The notes under the pieces are model-generated. The model did not search any database. It had not been told where the DNA came from and saw only the letters and a list, made by a program, of their open reading frames with translations. Shown in pieces: positions 1 to 8,034 of a DNA stretch of 44,783 bases; the stretch's first letter is position 1, and each line of letters opens with the position of its first letter. The position numbers were made by a program, and so were the translations under genes. Source of the DNA: Planococcus koreensis (GTDB lineage Bacteria; Bacillota; Bacilli; Bacillales_A; Planococcaceae); NCBI RefSeq assembly GCF_004761975.1, contig NZ_RQII01000006.1, positions 1 to 44,783 of the forward strand. The letters are read 5' to 3'.

Positions 1-53
1 TCCATTTTGCTAATACGAAGAAAGCAAAAGATCTTGCCGCGAAAAGACGGTAA
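1..53 (+). CDS. rnhC: Ribonuclease HIII, C-terminal end only
   Basis: The plus-strand frame beginning at base 3 reads HFANTKKAKDLAAKRR and then stops at 51-53. The HFANT(K/Q)KA ending is what I remember of the C-terminus of Bacillus RNase HIII, which cuts RNA in RNA/DNA hybrids. In B. subtilis rnhC lies convergent to pheT, and the same order is seen here except that a pilin operon separates them. Only the last 16 residues are inside the window, so identity rests on this tail plus synteny. Confidence 0.7.
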   Translation, partial: HFANTKKAKDLAAKRR

Positions 54-74
54 TCAACAACTTACGTGTATTTT

Positions 75-107
75 AAAGCTTAAGGGGAGGTCCCTTAAGC
101 TTTTTTT
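75..107 (+). terminator. Rho-independent terminator of rnhC
   Basis: A 12-bp perfect stem (75-86 with 92-103) with loop GAGGT is followed by a T-run. It lies 22 bases after the rnhC stop codon. Confidence 0.9.
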
Positions 108-202
108 ATTTGGTTTCTAATTTTTCGAACATTCTTATATTAACATATCTTTGGTGAAAAGGAAGCACACTTTAAGTATTTAGCACTAATAAATTTACAA
201 TT

Positions 203-234
203 AAAAAAACGAAATCCAAGGATTTCGTTTTTTT
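203..234 (-). terminator. Terminator of the pilin operon
   Basis: A near-perfect inverted repeat (203-217 with 220-234) carries seven A/T pairs at its base. On the minus strand it follows the stop of the pilX-like gene (237-239) directly and ends in seven T. The symmetry means it could also stop plus-strand read-through from rnhC. Confidence 0.85.
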
Positions 235-236
235 AT

Positions 237-1706
237 TTAATATGTTACATCCATATTTACGTCCCATTCCAAATCTGAAATCAAGAGCGGAAGGCCGAAT
301 ATCTCTACACCTTCAACATTGTAATTAACGGCAACTCCACAGTTTTCCAAGAATTTCGTTGGATCATTAAAGTAAACCACTTTTGCATTGCTTGGCAACA
401 CCGTTGCAGGACCAGTTTTTGAAAAAAGATAAATCTTTCCAGTGCCCCTCACCGCTAAATCCGAGCTGCTGCTTCCATTCGTTTCACTTACATCAATTTT
501 CGTAAACATATCCGCCGGTGATGGTGTAATGCCATCTAAATTCACACATAACTTAGAACCATCGTTAATTGTAACTTTACTGGCCGTATAGGTGCTCTTT
601 GCAGTGTTACCAATATTAATAATTGTATTATTATAGATGTTTTGGTTGTTTTGGAAAGTTATTATTTCAGCGACAATAAAATTATTATTCGTGTGGACGT
701 TGGTATTTTGCAATGCCAACAGTCCTTTATAGTAAAGCGTTAAATTGTCTGTTTGGTTAATATTGGGTTGGGTTGTAATGGAGCCACTGTCGGCTAGTAT
801 CGGTATATTGTAGGCATTGAAGTTATTTATTTGCTGAGGGAATTCATCTACTTTGATATAGAATGATCCATCTACATTGGCATCTTTCAAGGCCTTTAAA
901 TATGCCTCAGTTATTACTCCATCAAATTTGCATGGAGACATATCCGCTGTGATGCTGGCAGCGGATGGACATGCCGCTAATGGTTTGTCGACTAATTGCG
1001 GAAAAAAATTCGTCACTTCAGTTATCGGTTGTCCCCATTTCACCTCTACTTCAGATACTGAATCATCATTAAAGAACGGCACTTCTGGAAAATTCAATTC
1101 AGTAGGCAGCGTCTTTGATCTTAACACTGTTTTGGTTGCAGATGGCACCTGGTTTGGCTCGCTTTTTTCTCCGGTAACATCCATTTTCAAATTAATCGTC
1201 TTGTCTGTTGCAGTCATCGGCAAAAGCGAGATGCTTGCAAGTTCGTGCGACAATGTATCACTAACTGCCACTTCATCTTTATTAATCAAACTCAATTGGA
1301 CCTGCATTTCATTAAAGAATTCTGTTCTCAACTCTTCGTCGTATTTGTCGATATTACATTGAATCCAGTCCTGCATAACGGGTTTACTCGCTTTTAGGCA
1401 AATTGCATTTAAGTTTGCATGATTGGGATACTTTTTCACTTCCGCTTCAAGTGCTTTCTTCTTAAGCAAAGCCGAAGCGTTCACTTTTGCATAGGTCTTT
1501 GCAAAAGCATTCTCAGCTTCTTTCGAGTACTTCTCTACACCCATTTCGGCTGCAGAGACTGCGAGATTCCCTTGATCCACTGTCTGTTCCTGCGTCGCAT
1601 GGCTTAAAGAAGCTTGAACAAATACTGCTGACATCCCCATAAATAATACAATCAATAAAAGTGCAATGATTAAAGTATAGCCGCCTTCTTCTTTAAGCTT
1701 GTTCAT
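237..1706 (-). CDS. PilX-like large minor pilin (prepilin-type N-terminus)
   Basis: 489 residues. The N-terminus EEGG|YTLIIALLL is a class-III (prepilin peptidase) signal followed by one hydrophobic helix of about 20 residues. Glu at mature position 5 is replaced by Ile, a known feature of GspK/PilX-type tip pilins. Residues about 35-120 are helical. The C-terminal two thirds are rich in Asn/Thr/Ile with short strand-like repeats around residues 290-400, suggesting a beta-solenoid-like exported domain. Six cysteines (in AICL, IQCN, AACP, SPCK, KLCV, ENCG) could form disulfides. It is the last gene of a pilV-pilW-pilX-like operon and overlaps the previous gene by 4 bp (ATGA). Function inferred: part of the priming or adhesive tip complex of a type IV pilus or pseudopilus. 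No ATPase, platform protein or peptidase is in the window, so the machine must be elsewhere. Confidence 0.7.
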   Translation of the reverse strand: MNKLKEEGGYTLIIALLLIVLFMGMSAVFVQASLSHATQEQTVDQGNLAVSAAEMGVEKYSKEAENAFAKTYAKVNASALLKKKALEAEVKKYPNHANLNAICLKASKPVMQDWIQCNIDKYDEELRTEFFNEMQVQLSLINKDEVAVSDTLSHELASISLLPMTATDKTINLKMDVTGEKSEPNQVPSATKTVLRSKTLPTELNFPEVPFFNDDSVSEVEVKWGQPITEVTNFFPQLVDKPLAACPSAASITADMSPCKFDGVITEAYLKALKDANVDGSFYIKVDEFPQQINNFNAYNIPILADSGSITTQPNINQTDNLTLYYKGLLALQNTNVHTNNNFIVAEIITFQNNQNIYNNTIINIGNTAKSTYTASKVTINDGSKLCVNLDGITPSPADMFTKIDVSETNGSSSSDLAVRGTGKIYLFSKTGPATVLPSNAKVVYFNDPTKFLENCGVAVNYNVEGVEIFGLPLLISDLEWDVNMDVTY

Positions 1707-2182
1707 GGTCCACAGGCCCCCTCAGTTTTTATTCGTGAAATGGTGGAATTTAAAACGACTTCCCTCGTTCCGCTCTTCACAGTTAGTTCCAATTTCAAAT
1801 CGCATTTCTTGGGATTTCCAAGAAAGCCATTGGTATTTACTTTATACTCGTATGAACTATCGGATACGGCTTCAACTGCCAATTCTTCTGAGCATGGGAT
1901 GGCCGTTCCGGTTTTATACGATACAAAAAACAGTTTTCCTCCTGTTTCTTTCAGGTTATAACATTCACCGCTTCGGTGTTTGGCGCTGATTTTAGCGATT
2001 ACTAGATTGGCTTCTTGCTGCACCCTGAGCGTATCGGAAGCTGAAACATTGTGTTTGGCGCCGATTGAAAAAGAAGTCATTAAAATTCCCACTACTAATG
2101 AGGCAAGCAAAAGTGCAGCGATAAGTTCGAGCAGTGTTACGCCTCTTTCATTGTTTATCAACTTAAAGCCGATTTTCCTCAC
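1703..2182 (-). CDS. PilW/PulJ-like minor prepilin
   Basis: 159 residues with a prepilin cleavage site ERG|VTLLELIAALLL: Gly at -1, Glu at +5, and an uninterrupted hydrophobic helix. The remainder is a small domain with four cysteines (GECY, IPCS, KKCD, GACG), two of them near the C-terminus, so disulfide stabilisation outside the cell is possible. Its start lies 4 bp downstream of the pilV-like stop and its stop overlaps the pilX-like start (ATGA), so the three are translationally coupled. By position and size it corresponds to PilW/GspJ. Sequence alone does not separate it from competence pseudopilins such as ComGF, but the absence of other com genes argues against that. Confidence 0.7.
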   Translation of the reverse strand: MRKIGFKLINNERGVTLLELIAALLLASLVVGILMTSFSIGAKHNVSASDTLRVQQEANLVIAKISAKHRSGECYNLKETGGKLFFVSYKTGTAIPCSEELAVEAVSDSSYEYKVNTNGFLGNPKKCDLKLELTVKSGTREVVLNSTISRIKTEGACGP

Positions 2183-2186
2183 CCCT

Positions 2187-2657
2187 TTAATTCACTTCAA
2201 TATAAGCAAATGTTTCACTATTGAATGTCTGCCCGGTCTTCACTGTCAAATGAACCTGATAAAGCTTCCCTAGCGCTGCTTCGCCCGTGAACTTAGGCGT
2301 TTCATTAAACCGCAATTCATATTCATAAGTGCCTTTGGTTTTCTTGAAGTAGTGGATTATTTCTCCGCCAGGCCCTGTTTCATTTAAAAGAGGGTTTGAA
2401 GAATAAGCCATTAACGGATCCGCCACAAGCTTTTGGCGTATTTCAACGGGTGTACCGGTGAAGGTCAATGCTTTCATTTCACTGATTTCCTGCCTCGCCA
2501 AATTCATCGTGTCTAATTTGGTATAAGTCTTTTCATTAAATAATGACATTTGAGGGAAAATGGACATGACGCCTACAAAGACGATGCCGATGAGTGCCAG
2601 CGTCGCCAATATTTCTACCAATGTTAAGCCCTTATTGTTTAGAAGCACGCTTTTCAC
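2187..2657 (-). CDS. PilV-like minor prepilin (GTG start)
   Basis: 156 residues. The start codon is GTG at 2657-2655, chosen because a good ribosome-binding site (AAGGGAG) lies about 10 bases upstream and no in-frame ATG precedes the pilin signal. The N-terminus NNKG|LTLVEILATLALIGI is a typical type IV prepilin leader with Glu at +5. The mature domain is short, contains no cysteines and has a beta-rich C-terminal half. First gene of the pilV-W-X-like operon. These three minor pilins usually prime pilus assembly together. The genes look visibly AT-richer than the neighbouring pheT, compatible with insertion into an otherwise conserved rnhC–pheT junction. Confidence 0.7.
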   Translation of the reverse strand: MKSVLLNNKGLTLVEILATLALIGIVFVGVMSIFPQMSLFNEKTYTKLDTMNLARQEISEMKALTFTGTPVEIRQKLVADPLMAYSSNPLLNETGPGGEIIHYFKKTKGTYEYELRFNETPKFTGEAALGKLYQVHLTVKTGQTFNSETFAYIEVN

Positions 2658-2736
2658 TTCTGCTCATCTCCCTTAAAACATTATTCTTCCTCATTCGTAG
2701 TACTTTTTACCGCAAAATTCTAACTCATGAATATAT

Positions 2737-2745
2737 ATTATCACA
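2737..2745 (-). promoter_or_regulatory. Possible extended -10 of the pilin operon
   Basis: On the minus strand TGT-GATAAT (2745 to 2737) sits about 80 bases upstream of the pilV-like start in very AT-rich DNA. No convincing -35 is visible, so this is tentative. The rest of 2658-2817 shows nothing else I can name. Confidence 0.35.
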
Positions 2746-2817
2746 TACTTTAAATAAAAATAGATATTTTTAACTAATTAAATGGATTAATTGCCTTTTA
2801 TTTTTTGTAGAGTAAAT

Positions 2818-2850
2818 AAAAAAAGTGAAGCCATTTTGGCTCCACTTTTT
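2818..2850 (-). terminator. Terminator of pheST
   Basis: A stem formed by 2818-2832 and 2838-2850 with loop AAAAT. On the minus strand the single imperfect position becomes a G-U pair, and a T-run follows. It lies just after the pheT stop (2874). Confidence 0.88.
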
Positions 2851-2873
2851 GATACGTCCAACTGCCTGATTTA

Positions 2874-5273
2874 TTAGCTGCGCAGTTCGGCTCCTGCATC
2901 TTTCAATGCCGAAAGAACTTTTTCGTGCACACGCGTTACTTCTTCATCAGTCAAGGTTTTCTCCGGATCGAAGTAAGTCAGTGAGAAGGCTACTGATTTT
3001 TTGCCTTCTTCCATGTTGTCGCCTTCGTATAAATCGAAGACGCGTACTTGTTTCAGCAATTTGCCGCCTGCGTTGCGGATCGTGTTTTCGATCGATCCTG
3101 CTTCGACAATTTTCGAAAGCACTAGGGCAACGTCGCGGGACATCGATGGATAGCGCGGCACTGGCGTGTAAAGCAACGCTTCCGGCTCGGCATTCAACAG
3201 AACTGCCAAGTTCATTTCCAGCACGATTGTGTCTTTCAAGTTGCGTGCCGCTTGTTCCGACGGATGCAATTGGCCAATGACGCCGATGCGGTTGCCGTCT
3301 TTGATGATGTACGCTGTACGCCCCGGATGCAAGCCGTCCATTTGGCCGCGCTCGAATTCGAGTGCAACGCCAAGTTTTGCAGCGAGTCCTTCGACAATGC
3401 CTTTCAGCACGAAGAAATCAACCGATTTTTTCTCTCCTTGCCAAGCGTTATCCAGCCATAAACCAGTCATGGCGACAGCCAAATGCTCTTCTTCGTCCAG
3501 TAATTCGCCATCCGTTTTCAGGAATACCGCTCCTGTTTCATAAAGAGCAACCGAATCACTGCGGCGTGCCGTGTTGAACGATACCGATTCCAATAAATGC
3601 GGCAACAGGCTTTGGCGAAGTGTGCTGCGCTCTTCGCTCATCGGCATCAACAAGCGCGTCATTTCAGTTTTCGCTAATGCGAATTGCTGCGCTGATTTGC
3701 TGGAAGTCAGCGAATACGTAATCGCCTGCAGCAAGCCTGCGCCTTCCAAATAATTGCGGACGATGCGGCGCTTGTGCTGATAAGGCGTCAAGCCGCCTGG
3801 CGTCGTTTCCATCTCCGGCAATGTCGCCGGGATTTCATCGTAGCCGTGCAGGCGTGCAATTTCTTCCACGACGTCTTCTTCGATCTGGATGTCTTGGCGG
3901 CGCGTCGGCACTGAAATCACTAATTGGCCGTTGATCGCTTCTGTATTGAATTTCAATCGTTTCAGGATGCGCATCATTTCTTCGAATGAAATCTTCATCC
4001 CTAGACGTGCATTGATGAAGTCCGGCGAAACCGTGACGATTTTCTCTTCTTTATCCAATGCGTCGAACATGACCGAACCGGACAATACTTCTCCGCCAGA
4101 AAGTTCAGCGATCAAACTAGCAGCACGTTCTGCAGCCGGAATGACGCGGTTCGGGTCGACGCCTTTTTCGTAGCGCGAGCTTGCGTCGCTGCGCAGATTA
4201 TGGTCTTTCGACGTCTGGCGGATCGAGCCGGATGCGAAATAAGCGGATTCGATGACAATCGTTGTCGTCGAAGCGCTGACTTCTGAATTCGCCCCACCCA
4301 TGACGCCCGCAAGCGCCACCGGTTCTTCACCGTTCGTAATGACTAAATTATGTGCGGACAGCTTGCGCTCTGCGTTATCGAGCGTGGTAATCATTTCGCC
4401 TTCTTTAGCATGGCGAACGGTGATGTTGCCGGTTTTCAACGAATCGTAATCGAACGCATGAAGCGGCTGGCCATATTCCATTAGAACGTAATTGGTAACA
4501 TCGACAATATTGTTATGCGGGCGCACGCCAGCTGCCATCAAGCGCTGCTGAAGCCACATCGGCGACTCTTTCACTTCGACGTTGCGGACAACTTTCGCAA
4601 CGTACAATGGATTCGCATCCGGTGCATCGATGTTCAGCGTCAACAGCGAGCTTGCTGAGTCGGCAGCTTCGGTATAACTGATTTCCGGCAATTTCACGTC
4701 TTCTGATAAAATGGCGCCGACTTCATAGGCAACGCCGATCATGCTCATCGCGTCTGCGCGGTTAGGCGTCAGCCCCAATTCCAAAACGGTGTCATCCAAA
4801 TCGAAATTCGTGATGACGTCGCTTCCTGTTTCCGCTTCTTCCGGCAATACATAAATGCCTTCCGCGTAAGCTTTCGGGACGAGCTTGCTTTCGATGCCCA
4901 GTTCCTGCAGCGAACAAATCATGCCGTTCGATTCTTCTCCGCGCAGTTTCGCTTTTTTGATTTTGATGTCGCCCGGCAATGTTGCACCAGGACGGGCCAC
5001 GATCACTTTCTGGCCGGCTGCGATGTTCGGTGCGCCGCAGATGATCTGGTCTGTTTCTCCGCCTACATCAACTTGGCAGATCGACAGCTTGTCCGCTTCC
5101 GGATGCTTGACGCATTCCTTCACGTATCCGACGACAACATTGGTCATGCCGTGTGAACGGTCGATCACCGCATCAACTTCGATGCCGGATCGCGTGATTT
5201 TTTCGCCAAGGTCGGCTGGTGCCAAACCTTGTGTATCTACGTACTCTTGGAGCCATTTAATGGATACTAACAT
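2874..5273 (-). CDS. pheT: Phenylalanyl-tRNA synthetase beta subunit
   Basis: 799 residues, close to the usual ~800. It pairs with PheS as an (alpha-beta)2 enzyme that charges tRNA-Phe; the beta chain binds tRNA and edits Tyr-tRNA. Domains in order: an EMAP-type tRNA-binding domain (about 40-150, VVVGYVKECVKHPEADKL), the B3/B4 editing domain (about 210-400), B5 (about 410-480, PDFINARLG), a core-like domain, and the C-terminal ferredoxin-fold anticodon-binding domain (PRYPSMSRDVALV onward). ATG at 5273 is preceded by AAGGAGG. It lies 15 bases after pheS in one T-box-controlled operon. Confidence 0.97.
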   Translation of the reverse strand: MLVSIKWLQEYVDTQGLAPADLGEKITRSGIEVDAVIDRSHGMTNVVVGYVKECVKHPEADKLSICQVDVGGETDQIICGAPNIAAGQKVIVARPGATLPGDIKIKKAKLRGEESNGMICSLQELGIESKLVPKAYAEGIYVLPEEAETGSDVITNFDLDDTVLELGLTPNRADAMSMIGVAYEVGAILSEDVKLPEISYTEAADSASSLLTLNIDAPDANPLYVAKVVRNVEVKESPMWLQQRLMAAGVRPHNNIVDVTNYVLMEYGQPLHAFDYDSLKTGNITVRHAKEGEMITTLDNAERKLSAHNLVITNGEEPVALAGVMGGANSEVSASTTTIVIESAYFASGSIRQTSKDHNLRSDASSRYEKGVDPNRVIPAAERAASLIAELSGGEVLSGSVMFDALDKEEKIVTVSPDFINARLGMKISFEEMMRILKRLKFNTEAINGQLVISVPTRRQDIQIEEDVVEEIARLHGYDEIPATLPEMETTPGGLTPYQHKRRIVRNYLEGAGLLQAITYSLTSSKSAQQFALAKTEMTRLLMPMSEERSTLRQSLLPHLLESVSFNTARRSDSVALYETGAVFLKTDGELLDEEEHLAVAMTGLWLDNAWQGEKKSVDFFVLKGIVEGLAAKLGVALEFERGQMDGLHPGRTAYIIKDGNRIGVIGQLHPSEQAARNLKDTIVLEMNLAVLLNAEPEALLYTPVPRYPSMSRDVALVLSKIVEAGSIENTIRNAGGKLLKQVRVFDLYEGDNMEEGKKSVAFSLTYFDPEKTLTDEEVTRVHEKVLSALKDAGAELRS

Positions 5274-5288
5274 AGTTGATTTTCCTCC

Positions 5289-6326
5289 TTATACTTCAGT
5301 GCGTTGGAATTGGGATAAAAAGCGGACGTCATTCGTATAGAAATGGCGGATGTCTTCCACGCCATATTTCAGCATCGCAATGCGCTCCGGCCCCATCCCG
5401 AATGCGAATCCAGTCAAACGCTTGGAATCATAGCCGGCCATTTCAAGGACATTCGGATGCACCATACCGGCACCCAGAATTTCAAGCCAGCCGGTTTTTT
5501 TGCAGACGTTGCAGCCGCTTCCGCCGCATTTGAAGCAGGAGATGTCCATTTCAACAGACGGTTCCGTGAACGGGAAGAAACTTGGGCGCAGGCGGATTTC
5601 CCGCTCATCGCCGAACATTTTCTTCGCGAATACAGACAAAGTCCCTTTCAAGTCGCTCATGCGGATATCTTCACCGATGACTAAGCCTTCGATTTGCGTG
5701 AATTGGTGAGAATGCGTCGCGTCGTCATTGTCGCGGCGGTACACTTTGCCCGGGCAGATGATTTTGATCGGCTCTCCGCCTTTTGCTTCCATCGTCCGCG
5801 CCTGGACTGGAGATGTATGCGTACGCAAAAGAATGTCTTCTGTTATATAGAAGGAATCCTGCATATCGCGCGCAGGGTGGCCTTTCGGCAAGTTCAACGC
5901 TTCGAAGTTGTAATAATCCTTCTCCACTTCTGGGCCTTCCGCAATTTCATAGCCCATCGAGATGAACAAGTCTTCGATTTCTTCGACGACGCGCGTCAAT
6001 GGATGCGCATTACCGGTTTGCACCGGACGGCCTGGCAAGGTCACATCGATCGTTTCACTCTGCAATTTTTCATTGATCGCTTGTTCTTCAAGCAATGCCA
6101 TGCGCTCTTCAAGAGACGCTGTCACTTCTTCACGGACAACATTCACCAATGCGCCCATTTTCGGACGTTCTTCGGCAGGCAGTTTCCCCATGCCTTTCAA
6201 TAAATCCGTGATCGGCCCTTTTTTGCCGAGATACGCCACGCGGACGCCGTTCAATTCTTTCACGTTTTCTGAAGCTGCGATTTTTTCCAGCGCTTCTGTT
6301 TTCAATACGTGCAATTGTGCTTCCAT
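5289..6326 (-). CDS. pheS: Phenylalanyl-tRNA synthetase alpha subunit
   Basis: 345 residues. Class II catalytic subunit that activates Phe with ATP. It shows the N-terminal coiled-coil tRNA arm (1-90, with [18 protein letters not shown]), motif 2 ([21 protein letters not shown]) and motif 3 ([16 protein letters not shown]). The start is ATG at 6326, MEAQLHVLK. An ATG 21 bases upstream would place the Shine-Dalgarno AAAGGAGGAG inside the reading frame, and the Bacillus protein begins at the same place as the choice made here. First gene of pheS-pheT; expression is set by the upstream T-box. Confidence 0.97.
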   Translation of the reverse strand: MEAQLHVLKTEALEKIAASENVKELNGVRVAYLGKKGPITDLLKGMGKLPAEERPKMGALVNVVREEVTASLEERMALLEEQAINEKLQSETIDVTLPGRPVQTGNAHPLTRVVEEIEDLFISMGYEIAEGPEVEKDYYNFEALNLPKGHPARDMQDSFYITEDILLRTHTSPVQARTMEAKGGEPIKIICPGKVYRRDNDDATHSHQFTQIEGLVIGEDIRMSDLKGTLSVFAKKMFGDEREIRLRPSFFPFTEPSVEMDISCFKCGGSGCNVCKKTGWLEILGAGMVHPNVLEMAGYDSKRLTGFAFGMGPERIAMLKYGVEDIRHFYTNDVRFLSQFQRTEV

Positions 6327-6348
6327 TTTTTCTCCTCCTTTAAACATA

Positions 6349-6598
6349 GAAAAGCCCCGTCCCTAAAAGGGACGAGGCATTATTCGCGGTACCACCCTAG
6401 TTAATGCGCAAGCGCAATCACTCATTTACATAACGGCTCTTCACCGGCCCGACTTTACAGCATCTCTGCTGGTCCCGTCTGGCAGCTCGCGGGGTGAACT
6501 TCTGCGGCCCCTGCATATCCACACTTTCAGTCAAGGTGCGGAATCCCTTCGATGCATTTTGGCAACATACTTTTCCCGGTCAAAGCTTTTGTTTATTT
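6349..6598 (-). ncRNA. T-box leader of pheST (Phe, UUC specifier)
   Basis: The minus strand carries the conserved T-box core AGGGTGGTACCGCG (6398 to 6385). It is followed by the terminator stem GCCTCGTCCC/GGGACGGGGC (6378-6354) and a U-run just upstream of pheS. Upstream, a long stem-I region contains GTTCACC. The UUC at 6498-6496, followed by a purine, is the likely specifier and matches Phe. Uncharged tRNA-Phe would stabilise the antiterminator and switch on pheST. Confidence 0.93.
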
Positions 6599-6606
6599 AT
6601 TCATTC

Positions 6607-6635
6607 ATTATACGAAACTTATGCGGCTTTATCAA
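6607..6635 (-). promoter_or_regulatory. SigA promoter of pheST
   Basis: TTGATA (6635-6630), 17-bp spacer, TATAAT (6612-6607) on the minus strand. It starts transcription near 6600, at the head of the T-box leader. It begins directly after the ysgA stop codon. Confidence 0.88.
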
Positions 6636-6636
6636 A

Positions 6637-7404
6637 TTAGTTTTTCGGAACCAAGCTATACAGCAGGATGCCTGCCGCCACTGCAACGTTCAGGGATTCA
6701 GCTGCACCATAGATCGGCACCACCAAATTCTCATCTGTCTGCTGCAATAAAACCGGATCCACGCCGCTGCCTTCATTGCCGACCATCAACGCGAACTTTT
6801 CCTGCGCCTGTGCTTCGTGAACCGGCGTTGCGTGGAGCAGCGCCGTGCCGAAGACGCGCACGTCCTGCTCTTTCAAAGCCGGGATCCATTCGGACAACTC
6901 GCCTTTGACGACGGGAATCTGGAAATTCGAACCTTGCGCCGAACGCACCGTTTTCGGGTTGTACGGATCAGCCGAACCTTTCCCAAGAACGACCGCGTCA
7001 ATGCCGATCGCTGCAGCTGTGCGGATCATCGTCCCGACATTGCCGGGATCCTGCACTGCGTCGATCAGCAATACTTTCGTCCACGAACGCTGCTCGTCTT
7101 CACTGAATTCAGGCTGCGCGCAATGGGCAAAAATGCCTTGCGAATGCTCCGTCTCCGAAATCTCCTTCGCCACCGCAGCGGTCACGGAATATTGCGGGAC
7201 ATCCGAAATGTCCCAAGCGTCTGGAATGTCGACGCCTTCACGGACGATGATGGACTTGATCAAACTTTTCTTTTTCAACGCCTCTTCCGTCAAATGAAAT
7301 CCTTCAACCAGGAATTCCTCAAACTTATCGCGCTCTTTCCGCGTCGTCCCCAGCTTTTTCCAATGCTTCACAAGGGAGTTCTGCACCGATTCAATTCTTT
7401 TCAT
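6637..7404 (-). CDS. ysgA: TrmH/SpoU-family RNA 2'-O-methyltransferase
   Basis: 255 residues. A small N-terminal substrate-binding domain (about 1-95, with EGFHLTEEAL) precedes a SPOUT methyltransferase domain. The SPOUT domain has the three knot motifs: DAVQDPGNVGTMIRTA, VGNEGSGVD and ESLNVAVAAGILLY. It transfers a methyl group from SAM to a ribose in rRNA or tRNA; the exact target is not evident. The start is ATG at 7404 (MKRIESVQN), matching the Bacillus protein and giving 10 bases to AAAAGG. A GTG three codons earlier would sit on the ribosome-binding site. Directly upstream of pheST, as in B. subtilis, but with a separate promoter. Confidence 0.88.
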   Translation of the reverse strand: MKRIESVQNSLVKHWKKLGTTRKERDKFEEFLVEGFHLTEEALKKKSLIKSIIVREGVDIPDAWDISDVPQYSVTAAVAKEISETEHSQGIFAHCAQPEFSEDEQRSWTKVLLIDAVQDPGNVGTMIRTAAAIGIDAVVLGKGSADPYNPKTVRSAQGSNFQIPVVKGELSEWIPALKEQDVRVFGTALLHATPVHEAQAQEKFALMVGNEGSGVDPVLLQQTDENLVVPIYGAAESLNVAVAAGILLYSLVPKN

Positions 7405-7436
7405 TTTGTTCACGCCTTTTTATCTAGAATAGCTCA

Positions 7437-7445
7437 ATTATAGCA
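7437..7445 (-). promoter_or_regulatory. Extended -10 promoter of ysgA
   Basis: TG-C-TATAAT on the minus strand (7445 to 7437), about 33 bases before the ysgA start. No clear -35. The upstream side of this promoter is the repeat element that begins at 7446. Confidence 0.6.
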
Positions 7446-7590
7446 TAGAAAAGCGCAGGTGCCTTGGTAGGCCTGACTAGCGCTGGAGGGCTTGGGATGA
7501 ATGGCGCTTTTTCCATTCAGGCCAAGACCGAAGCGACCTCGAGGGCCTGGGCACTGGAGCTGGACAATACAGAAAAGCGCAGGTGACCGC
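7446..7590. repeat. Intergenic palindromic repeat element
   Basis: The element is bracketed by two direct copies of AGAAAAGCGCAGGTG (near 7447 and 7570). Inside are nested inverted repeats: TGAATGG/CCATTCA flanked by CTTGG/CCAAG, then AGGCC/GGCCT and GGTGCC/GGCACT further out. It also contains CACTGGAGCTGGAC and GACCGAAGCG. This vocabulary resembles a dispersed extragenic repeat seen in Bacillales genomes (memory, not a search). It runs up to the stop codon of the next gene, so the terminator of that gene, if any, must be within it. Confidence 0.6.
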
Positions 7591-8034
7591 TTACGACGTG
7601 AACAAGTCAAATCCTAATGCTGTGCCGAGCCCGAATATCAGCGTCCATAAACCGATGCTCACCGTCAGCCAAATCGTCGTATTGCGCTTCGTTGCGCCGA
7701 GCGTCATACCCACGAATGCGGCAATGTGCGTGCCGATCAAAATCGGTCCCAATAGCGCAAGCCCGGGAAGCCCGTATTTGTTCATGATGTCTTTGGCGCG
7801 TTCGCTTTTTTTCGATGGCGTTTTGCCTTTCGCTTCTTGGCGTTTTTGATGCCATCCTTTAAATTTATCAAAGCCGATAATGAGCGCAAGCACCGTCAGC
7901 AAATTCCCAACGAACGCTAGCACCATCACCCAAAACGGCGACAGCCCCCAAACGACGCCGAGCGGGATGACAAGCGCAATTTCCATCCACGGAATCGCAG
8001 CTCCCAGAAACACCATGAAATATTCGTAGGTCAT
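7591..8034 (-). CDS. Small multi-drug export family (COG2426) membrane protein
   Basis: 147 residues with about four membrane segments: 8-30, 33-53 and two in the C-terminal half. Between them lies a basic cytoplasmic loop (FDKFKGWHQKRQEAKGKTPSKK). The pattern IPWMEIALVIPLGVVWG, a GLPGLALLGPILIG segment and a polar N-terminus are typical of the Sm_multidrug_ex family (PF06695). The family name reflects an early annotation; transport has not been firmly shown. Its start overlaps the stop of the upstream membrane-protein gene by 4 bp, so the two are translated together. Confidence 0.75.
   Translation of the reverse strand: MTYEYFMVFLGAAIPWMEIALVIPLGVVWGLSPFWVMVLAFVGNLLTVLALIIGFDKFKGWHQKRQEAKGKTPSKKSERAKDIMNKYGLPGLALLGPILIGTHIAAFVGMTLGATKRNTTIWLTVSIGLWTLIFGLGTALGFDLFTS

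Noticed and set aside
877-1362. Plus-strand frame of 161 codons opposite the pilX-like gene
   Set aside because: Ser/Thr-rich shadow of the minus-strand gene; no start signals.
2760-2816. AAAA-TTTT runs resembling a ComK box upstream of the pilin operon
   Set aside because: The spacing is six, not five, and the region is generally AT-rich, so the match is not meaningful.
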